Shown piece after piece: positions 10,996-16,270 of a stretch of DNA of 16,270 nucleotides; position 1 is the stretch's first letter; every line of letters begins with the position of its first letter. The stretch covers positions 1 through 16,270 of the forward strand of contig LCOU01000014.1 of assembly GCA_001003205.1 (NCBI GenBank). Reading direction: 5' to 3'. The position numbers and the translations under genes were made by a program. Below the pieces are notes generated by a model. The model was not told the DNA's origin. It made no database searches and saw only the letters and a list, made by a program, of their open reading frames with translations. This stretch comes from Parcubacteria group bacterium GW2011_GWA2_47_8b. Lineage in GTDB: Bacteria > Patescibacteriota > Minisyncoccia > UBA6257 > WO2-44-18.

Positions 10996-13900
10996 ATGCT
11001 GAACAAATTAAAGCAGTTTAACCTTCCGGAGTTGGAAGAAAAAATCCTCAAATTTTGGAAAGAGAACAACGTTTTTAGAAAATCGGTGGCCCTTCGACAG
11101 GCTCAGGGCAAAAAAGCGAAACCCTTTCGCTTTTTTGAAGGGCCGCCGACAGCCAACGGCCGGCCGGGCATTCACCATGTTTTGGCCAGGTCGTTTAAGG
11201 ACGTTATTTTGCGTTACAAAACGATGCGCGGACATTTCGTTTTGCGGCGCGCCGGCTGGGACACTCACGGCTTGCCGGTGGAGCTGGAGGTAGAGAAAAA
11301 ATTGGGAATCAAAAACAAACGCGAAATTGAAAAATTCGGCATTGCCGAATTCAACACTCAAGCGAAAATGTCTGTTTGGGCCTACAAGAGCGAATGGGAA
11401 AGATTAACCGAACGAATCGGTTTTTGGCTGGATTTCGGCAATCCCTACGTTACTTATGAAAACAAATATGTAGAAAGCCTTTGGTGGGTTTTTTCCGAAA
11501 TCTCCAAGCGTGGCTTTTTAAAAAAACTTTATAAAGTTATTCCCTGGTGTCCGCGTTGTCAAACACCGCTTTCCAGCCACGAATTGGGTCAGCCGGGGGC
11601 ATACAAATTGACGAAAGATCCATCTGTATACGTAAAATTCGAAATCCGAAATTCGAAATCCCTGCCTCGCCGGCAGGCAGGCGAAACACGAAAAAAACAA
11701 AAAGAATTTTTGCTTGTTTGGACTACTACGCCGTGGACGCTTCCGGGAAACGTGGCGGTGGCGGTCAATTCAAAACTTACCTACACGAAATACAAAATTG
11801 GCGACGAATACGTGTGGTCCTACAACGTTCCTCCAAAACTAGAGGGTAAAGAAGTGGAAGTGGTTGAAAAAATGTCCGGCCAGAAATTGGTCGGGAAAGA
11901 ATACGAGCCGACTTATCCCAACAAAGGGGAGCATAAAGTAATTGCAGCCGATTTTGTTTCTACTACGGAAGGCACCGGTTTGGTTCATATTGCTCCCGCA
12001 TATGGTGAGGACGATTTGCGAGTTGCCGGAAAGGGGGAAACCCCCATCACTATTGATGATCGGGGATTTATGAAAAAAGGTCTGCCCGGCGGCGGAAAAT
12101 TTATAAAAGAAGCGGACAAAGATATTATTTCCGACCTTGCAAAGCGGAAAATTTTATACTCAAGCGGCACAATTGAGCACGAATATCCTTTTTGCTGGCG
12201 CTGTTCAACCCCGCTTATTTATTTTGCCCGCGTTGCCTGGTTTTTGGAAATGAGCAGGCTACGCGAGGAGATGCTCAAGGCCAATCAAAAGATCAACTGG
12301 ATTCCGGAACACATCAAGGAAGGACGGTTTGGCGAATGGCTGCGTGACATAAAAGATTGGGCGATTTCCCGCGAGCGCTATTGGGGCACGCCGCTGCCGA
12401 TTTGGGAGTGCGGAAAATGCAGACACCAAAAAGTTGTCGGCAGTTTGGATGAATTGGGAGAAAAATCGTATTCGCAAAACAACTATTTCATAATGCGCCA
12501 CGCCGAATCGGACCACAATTTGAAAGACATCATTGCCTCCGGGCCGGAAAATGGAAAAAATGTTTCCAAATTGACGGCCAAGGGGAGGCTACAGATGGAA
12601 AAATCAGCCCAGACGCTCAAGAGGGAAAAACCGGACCTGATAATCTGCTCTCCCTATGCCCGTACTCGGGAAACGGCCAAGATTGTTTCAAAAATTACCG
12701 GCGCTAAAGTCATAACCGATAAACGGCTTGAAGAGCTCAACACGGGTGTTTTTAACGGCCGGCCGATTTCCGAACACCGGAAATTTTTCAGTAACCGCAT
12801 GGAGAGTTTTACCAAGGCGCCAGCCGGCGGCGAAAGCCTGAACGATGTTAAGAGGCGAATGATGGATTTTTTGAAAGAAACAGATTCTCAATACCAGAAT
12901 AAAAATATTGTGATTGTTAGCCACGGCGATCCTCTTTGGGTGCTGGATGGCGCCGTTCGCGGATTGTCCAATGAAGAAATTTTGAAGCAGGATTATTATC
13001 TTGAGGTTGGCAAATGGAGTAAGCTGCCCTTCCCCAATTGGCCGTTCAATCATGACGGCGAAGTGGATTTGCACCGTCCGTTTGTAGACGAAGTTTATCT
13101 GCGCTGTTCCGAGTGCGGTTCAAAAATGGAGCGCGTCAAAGAAGTGGCGGATGTTTGGTTTGACTCGGGCGCAATGCCGTTCGCCCAATGGCACTATCCG
13201 TTTGAAAACAAAAAACTTATTGACGGTGGAGCGCAGTACCCGGCTGATTACATCGCCGAAGGGATAGATCAGACGCGCGGCTGGTTTTACACCCTGTTGG
13301 CGGTTGCGACGTTACTTAAGCGCGACCTTCCTTACCGAAATGTAATCTCCCTCGGCCTTTTGTTGGATAAAACCGGACAGAAAATGTCCAAGTCCAAAGG
13401 CAACGTAGTTGACCCGTGGCAAATGCTTCAAAAATACGGAGCCGATGTTTTGAGGTGGTATTTTTATACGGTTAATCCCCCGGGAGAGCCGAAACGTTTT
13501 GATGAAAATGATTTACGCAAGACACTCAACAAACTTTTTATGCTGCTCTATAACTCTTTTGTTTTCTATTCCACCTACGGCAAAGAAAAACACAAACCAA
13601 TTAAAGTTTTGGATGAGTGGATAATTGACCGACTTAATGCAACTGCCGATATGGTTACCGCCAATTTGGAGGTGTACGCAATCGGCGACGCGGCTCAAGA
13701 AATTGAAGCGTTGGTGGATGATTTGTCGCGCTGGTATATTCGCCGTTCAAGAAAAAATGTTTCCGGCAAAACCCTAAGGCTAGTTTTGAGCGGCATTGCG
13801 AAAATGATGGCCCCGTTTGCCCCGTTTTTCGCGGAGGCCCTTTGGCTATCGCTTGGGAATAAAGATTCGGTGCATCTGCAGGACTGGACAAGTATGAGGT

Positions 13901-14442
13901 CAAAGTCAAAAGTCAAAAGTTCAAAGTTGCTGACGGCGATGGCCGAAGTGAGGCGTCTCGCTAGTTTGGCGTTGGCCGAGAGAGAAAAGGCGGGGATAAA
14001 AGTACGGCAACCATTGCGAGAATTAAGAATTAAGCCATGCCTGCCGGCAGGCAGGAATAAGGAATTAGAGAAAAATAAAGAATTATTAAATTTACTCGCT
14101 GACGAAGTGAATATTAAGGAAGTGGTCCTTGACAACAAAATTAACGGAGAAATCCAACTAGACACAACGCTTACTCCAGAATTGCGAAACGAGGGAATCC
14201 TGCGTGAATTAGTGCGTATGGTTCAGGGGCTGCGGCACGACGCGAAATATCAGCCGCATGATAAAATAATTTTGATGATGGAATTGCCGAAAGAACTGCT
14301 GAAAGTCGTCGACGCGAATTCGCGGGAATTGAAAATGGCAGTTAACGCAAAAAACGTTGTTTTCAAAAAGGAAAAATTTGACGCGGAGTTGAATACCAAA
14401 TTGGAAAACGCGCCGGTTTGGATAGCGGTCAAGAAATTTTAA
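10996..14442 (+). CDS. ileS: Isoleucyl-tRNA synthetase with an embedded histidine phosphatase domain
   Basis: The product has 1148 residues. IleRS features: PPTANGRPGIHHVLARSFKD (HIGH-type, about 51-68), WDTHGLPVE, the CP1 editing domain (TTTPWTLPGN; GTGLVHIAPAYGEDD), ERYWGTPLPIWECGKC, DVWFDSGAMPFAQ, GQKMSKSKGN (796-805) and a C-terminal anticodon-binding region. It attaches Ile to tRNA-Ile and edits Val-tRNA. Between zinc-ligand pairs C472/C475 and C704/C707 lies an extra domain of about 190 residues (about 494-685) of the histidine phosphatase/phosphoglycerate-mutase type: FIMRHAESDHN (R501, catalytic H502), SPYARTRETA (R556), LEELNTG (E579/E580) and SHGD (H643). All catalytic residues are present, so it is probably active; its substrate is unknown. 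Short inserts add RQAQG near 34, heptamer/palindrome sequence at 11638-11681, AGTCAAA heptamers near 13899 and a composite repeat at 14020. Confidence 0.96.
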   Translation: MLNKLKQFNLPELEEKILKFWKENNVFRKSVALRQAQGKKAKPFRFFEGPPTANGRPGIHHVLARSFKDVILRYKTMRGHFVLRRAGWDTHGLPVELEVEKKLGIKNKREIEKFGIAEFNTQAKMSVWAYKSEWERLTERIGFWLDFGNPYVTYENKYVESLWWVFSEISKRGFLKKLYKVIPWCPRCQTPLSSHELGQPGAYKLTKDPSVYVKFEIRNSKSLPRRQAGETRKKQKEFLLVWTTTPWTLPGNVAVAVNSKLTYTKYKIGDEYVWSYNVPPKLEGKEVEVVEKMSGQKLVGKEYEPTYPNKGEHKVIAADFVSTTEGTGLVHIAPAYGEDDLRVAGKGETPITIDDRGFMKKGLPGGGKFIKEADKDIISDLAKRKILYSSGTIEHEYPFCWRCSTPLIYFARVAWFLEMSRLREEMLKANQKINWIPEHIKEGRFGEWLRDIKDWAISRERYWGTPLPIWECGKCRHQKVVGSLDELGEKSYSQNNYFIMRHAESDHNLKDIIASGPENGKNVSKLTAKGRLQMEKSAQTLKREKPDLIICSPYARTRETAKIVSKITGAKVITDKRLEELNTGVFNGRPISEHRKFFSNRMESFTKAPAGGESLNDVKRRMMDFLKETDSQYQNKNIVIVSHGDPLWVLDGAVRGLSNEEILKQDYYLEVGKWSKLPFPNWPFNHDGEVDLHRPFVDEVYLRCSECGSKMERVKEVADVWFDSGAMPFAQWHYPFENKKLIDGGAQYPADYIAEGIDQTRGWFYTLLAVATLLKRDLPYRNVISLGLLLDKTGQKMSKSKGNVVDPWQMLQKYGADVLRWYFYTVNPPGEPKRFDENDLRKTLNKLFMLLYNSFVFYSTYGKEKHKPIKVLDEWIIDRLNATADMVTANLEVYAIGDAAQEIEALVDDLSRWYIRRSRKNVSGKTLRLVLSGIAKMMAPFAPFFAEALWLSLGNKDSVHLQDWTSMRSKSKVKSSKLLTAMAEVRRLASLALAEREKAGIKVRQPLRELRIKPCLPAGRNKELEKNKELLNLLADEVNIKEVVLDNKINGEIQLDTTLTPELRNEGILRELVRMVQGLRHDAKYQPHDKIILMMELPKELLKVVDANSRELKMAVNAKNVVFKKEKFDAELNTKLENAPVWIAVKKF
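11089..11109 (+). repeat. Short inverted-repeat insert in ileS encoding ALRQAQG
   Basis: GCCCTTCGACAGGCTCAGGG with complementary ends GCCCT/AGGGC, inserted between the IleRS N-terminal helix and the KPFRFFEGPP strand. I recall this sequence as a frequent dispersed element in Parcubacteria-type genomes; there is only one copy here. Confidence 0.55.
11638..11681 (+). repeat. Heptamers plus palindrome inside the ileS editing domain region
   Basis: TTCGAAA-TCCGAAA-TTCGAAA-TCC (11638-11661) followed by an imperfect palindrome around GCCGGC ending in GGCAGGCAGG (to 11681). It encodes RNSKSLPRRQAGE. Same plan as the elements at 9830 and 14020 but with a different heptamer. Confidence 0.75.
13899..13925 (+). 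repeat. AGTCAAA-type heptamers inside ileS
   Basis: GTCAAA, GTCAAAA, GTCAAAA and GTTCAAA in series, encoding SKSKVKSSKLL between the IleRS catalytic body and its C-terminal region. Confidence 0.65.
14020..14060 (+). repeat. Composite repeat in ileS matching the one in argS
   Basis: GAATTAA x2 (14020-14033), GCCA, the palindrome TGCCTGCCGGCAGGCA (14038-14053), then GGAATAAGG. It differs from the argS copy by very few bases over about 38 bp. Encodes ELRIKPCLPAGRNKE. Confidence 0.85.
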
Positions 14443-14446
14443 TGAC

Positions 14447-14475
14447 TTGCGGTAAGGTACAATTAGTGGTAGAAT
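14447..14475 (+). promoter_or_regulatory. Promoter of the small membrane protein gene
   Basis: TTGCGG (14447-14452), a 17-bp spacer and TAGAAT (14470-14475), just after the ileS stop codon. The leader would be about 20 nt. Confidence 0.5.
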
Positions 14476-14500
14476 AAGGCCAGTTTTTTACGGAGCGGAT

Positions 14501-14839
14501 ATGGACTGTCCGAAATTGGAGCGGGGATACCTCGGTCTTCAGCTTTGGGCGGCGCTCGGAATGCTTTCCGGTTGTTTCGTTGCTTCCGTGCTTGGCGTGA
14601 TGTTTTTTGAAAACAAATACATTTGGGTGAGTCTTGGAATCGGCGCCGGAGTAATTTTGGCGCTATCAACCAAACGCGAAGATTTTCCCGGATCATTTGC
14701 CGGACTGGTGCTCTCGGCGATTTCCGCCTACGTTGTTTTTAACGCGCTGGCGGGGCCGCTGATTGTGACGGTTTTTATGGTGCAAAGCGCCGCCTTCGTA
14801 TTATTTGTACGAACGTGGCGAAAGCCCTCCAATGTGTAA
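14501..14839 (+). CDS. Small four-helix membrane protein, unknown function
   Basis: The product has 112 residues; the ATG at 14501 has CGGAGCGG a few bases upstream. About four hydrophobic helices are seen: LQLWAALGMLSGCFVASVLGVMFF (14-37), YIWVSLGIGAGVILAL (40-55), FAGLVLSAISAYVVFNALAG (66-85) and LIVTVFMVQSAAFVLFV (87-103), with a basic tail RTWRKPSNV. The short loops and positive tail suggest a cytoplasmic-membrane protein with both ends near the cytosol. No family is recognised. It has its own promoter and terminator, and its stop codon lies in the terminator loop. Confidence 0.7.
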   Translation: MDCPKLERGYLGLQLWAALGMLSGCFVASVLGVMFFENKYIWVSLGIGAGVILALSTKREDFPGSFAGLVLSAISAYVVFNALAGPLIVTVFMVQSAAFVLFVRTWRKPSNV

Positions 14840-14853
14840 CGGAGGGCTTTTTA
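14822..14853 (+). terminator. Rho-independent terminator overlapping the 3' end of the small membrane gene
   Basis: AAGCCCTCC, a 10-nt loop (AATGTGTAAC), GGAGGGCTT, then TTT. The last codons and the TAA stop of the preceding gene lie within the hairpin. It may weakly serve the converging trpS too. Confidence 0.85.
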
Positions 14854-14854
14854 A

Positions 14855-15725
14855 TTAAATTACAAGGCCTATTTTTTCCTTAATCTCGGCCAGTTTTTTC
14901 ACCGCGATTTTTTGAGCCTGTACCGAACCGTGTTGAAGGACTTTTTTGAGAGTCGCTGGTTTTTTTAATAGCGCCGCTTTCTTTTTTCTGAATGAAGCAA
15001 AATAATCGCTGACCAAAACGGCGAGAGATTGTTTGAATTTTCCATAATTTGCGTTGGCGAACTCTTTTTCTAAAGTTGCAATCGGCTTTCCGGAGAGGCC
15101 GGCCATTATTGATAACAGATTGGAGATGCCCGGCTTTTCTTTTTCGTCATATTTTATTTCACTGCCGGAATCGGTAACGGCGGTTTTTATTTTCTTTTCA
15201 ATTTCTTCCGGCGAGTCATCAATAAAAAGGCAACCGGCAGGGCGGGATTTGGACATTTTTTTTGACGGATCGTCCAAGGACATCAGGCACAAAATCAGCG
15301 TTATACAAAATAATATCCGCGGACATTAAAATTGGATAGAAAAACAGACCCACATTAACATTCTCTTTTTGCGCCCCGGACTTTTCTTTGAATTGGGTCA
15401 TGCGGTTCAATTCGCCGAATGGAGCAATCACGCTTAAAATCCACGCCAATTCTGTCGTTTGCGATACTTGTGATTGCAAAAAAATCGTGGATTTTTTCGG
15501 ATCCAATCCGGCGGCCAGAAAATCAGCCGCAAGACTTACAATATTTTTATTCAAATCTTTCGCGTTCGGATTTTCCGTCAATGCGTGCAAATCGGCCACG
15601 AAGAAGCGGCATTGATACTTTCCGGAGTTTTGCAGATCAACAAAGTTTTTCAAAGCACCCAGGTAGTTGCCGAGGTGGAGTCTGCCAGTTGGCTGTATTC
15701 CCGATATAAGAATGGGGTTTTTCAT
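14855..15725 (-). pseudogene. trpS: Tryptophanyl-tRNA synthetase with internal deletion and frameshift
   Basis: The 5' part (ATG at 15725) encodes MKNPILISGIQPTGRLHLGN (HIGH-type), FVADLHALTENP, LAWILSVIAPFGELNRMTQF and FFYPILMSADIILYNADFVP. At about 15284 the frame breaks: this reading continues as non-homologous sequence to a stop at 15219, while another frame carries MSLDDPSKKMSKSRPAG and the normal C-terminal half to the TAA at 14855. Between DFVP and MSLDDP, TrpRS normally has about 40 residues, including the G-E-D-Q motif and the helix that shapes the active site; these are absent. Adding them back would give the usual length of about 330. TrpRS charges tRNA-Trp and is essential, so either another copy exists, the organism's population is mixed, or the assembly lost a segment. 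Confidence 0.88.
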
Positions 15726-15726
15726 A

Positions 15727-15851
15727 AATTTCTAATTATTCTAATTAACCTAATTATTCTAAACAATGACCCAAGCATCAATTTCTAAAAATTTAGTCAT
15801 TAGTCATTGTGATTTATTTAGGTCAATTAGGAATTAGAATAATTAGAAATT
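15727..15851. repeat. Long AT-rich inverted repeat between rnj and trpS
   Basis: Perfect 20-bp arms (15727-15746 and 15832-15851) with additional inner pairing CAATGAC (15764-15770)/GTCATTG (15803-15809). The left arm region itself is made of ATTCTAATT/AACCTAATT-type units. No gene is contained. It could end the RNase J transcript or be a small non-autonomous element. Confidence 0.8.
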
Positions 15852-15859
15852 CTCGGTCA

Positions 15860-16270
15860 TTACACTTCTATAATAACCGGTAAAACCATCGGTCGTCTCT
15901 TGGTCTTATTATACAGGAGTTGTCCAATCTGGTCTCGCAAAAGCGTTTTGAGGTAATCGGCGTCCACGTCGCGGTGGCCGGGGATGCGCCCCATAATTCC
16001 GCGGATGCGTTTGCGGATGTCTTCCAGTAGAGTCTGATTTTCCTTGAGGTAAATAAAGCCGCGTGAAATAATGTCGGGATTTTTCAGAATCCGGCCGTTG
16101 TGCCGATCCAGCGTGATAATTATTACCACCATTCCTTCTTTGGCGAGTACGCGGCGGTCGCGCAGGACAATTTCACCGACATCGCCGACGCCCAGTCCGT
16201 CCACCATTACATAGGAAGCATCCATAGATTGGTCGGTAATATTAAAATCATCTTTGGTAATTTCGGCAAT
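15860..16270 (-). CDS. rnj: Ribonuclease J, C-terminal part (partial)
   Basis: The frame is open to the window edge, so the 5' end is missing; the ATG at 16225 is internal, because the preceding codons (AEITKDDFNITDQS) stay in frame. The visible 136 residues include MDASYVMVDGLGVGDVGEIVLRDRR, EGMVVIIITLDRHNGRI, NPDIISRGFIYLKENQTLLED and a C-terminal RDQIGQLLYNKTKRRPMVLPVIIEV. These are hallmarks of the region after the metallo-beta-lactamase/beta-CASP core in RNase J, a 5'-3' exo- and endoribonuclease for mRNA decay and rRNA maturation. It is in the same orientation as trpS, which starts about 135 bp downstream after a long inverted repeat. Confidence 0.93.
   Translation of the reverse strand: MAEITKDDFNITDQSMDASYVMVDGLGVGDVGEIVLRDRRVLAKEGMVVIIITLDRHNGRILKNPDIISRGFIYLKENQTLLEDIRKRIRGIMGRIPGHRDVDADYLKTLLRDQIGQLLYNKTKRRPMVLPVIIEV

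Noticed and set aside
14855..15292. An independent gene encoding the KMSKS-containing 145-residue protein
   Set aside because: It is the C-terminal half of TrpRS, with the other half immediately upstream; a single broken trpS explains both.
15860..16225. Complete 121-residue gene starting at 16225
   Set aside because: The frame continues upstream to the window edge with RNase J-like sequence, so that ATG is internal to a partial rnj gene.
1..16270. UGA recoded as glycine (as in Gracilibacteria/SR1)
   Set aside because: Long conserved genes (polX, argS, ileS) contain no in-frame TGA, whereas recoded genomes use it often. The lack of TGA stops is noted in the findings but is not sufficient.

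Overview
The window looks like chromosomal DNA of a Patescibacteria/CPR bacterium, most likely Parcubacteria-like. The evidence is tightly packed housekeeping genes with few Shine-Dalgarno sites, a half-size MFS-like protein, a PolX with a PHP tail, an IleRS with an embedded histidine-phosphatase domain, a CPR-type PD-(D/E)XK nuclease, a winged-helix/Cas2-fold (PaaX-like) gene, and short palindromes and heptamer repeats that run through coding sequence. The lineage call is inference from gene types, without any database search.

Layout, left to right. Positions 1-3533 (+) are an overlapping run: the C-terminal end of a Clp ATPase, a six-helix MFS-like protein, DNA polymerase X, a DedA protein and a Nudix hydrolase. 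Positions 3519-4311 hold a GC-richer stand-alone gene with its own promoter, strong SD and terminator; it encodes a secreted protein resembling a matrixin-type zincin that has lost its zinc ligands. Positions 4321-5545 (-) are the infC-rpmI-rplT operon with two near-identical promoters. Positions 5586-6377 (-) hold smpB, ssrA (tmRNA) and a terminator; tmRNA encodes the tag ANNLTANQKLALAYA, and its 3' end is duplicated 230 bp away next to the infC promoter. Positions 6247-6990 (+) hold a nuclease that meets smpB head to head, with both genes apparently lacking their native 5' ends.

Positions 7021-7750 hold a winged-helix/Cas2-like gene (-) interrupted by one in-frame TGA and bracketed by two quasi-palindromes that share an inverted 15-bp core; the right one covers the gene's own promoter. 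Positions 7795-8539 (+) hold a second GC-richer stand-alone gene. Then come argS (+), a signal-peptide protein that looks like an outer-membrane beta-barrel (-), ileS (+), a small four-helix membrane protein (+), a trpS with an internal deletion plus frameshift (-), a hairpin-rich spacer, and the 3' part of an RNase J gene (-) running off the window.

Functionally the core is translation (infC, rpmI, rplT, argS, ileS, trpS), ribosome rescue (smpB/ssrA) and RNA/DNA/protein maintenance (RNase J, PolX, Clp). Between these are self-contained accessory genes. The strongest candidates for something undescribed are the palindrome-bracketed Cas2-like unit, the phosphatase domain inside IleRS, and the palindrome-plus-heptamer elements shared by argS and ileS.
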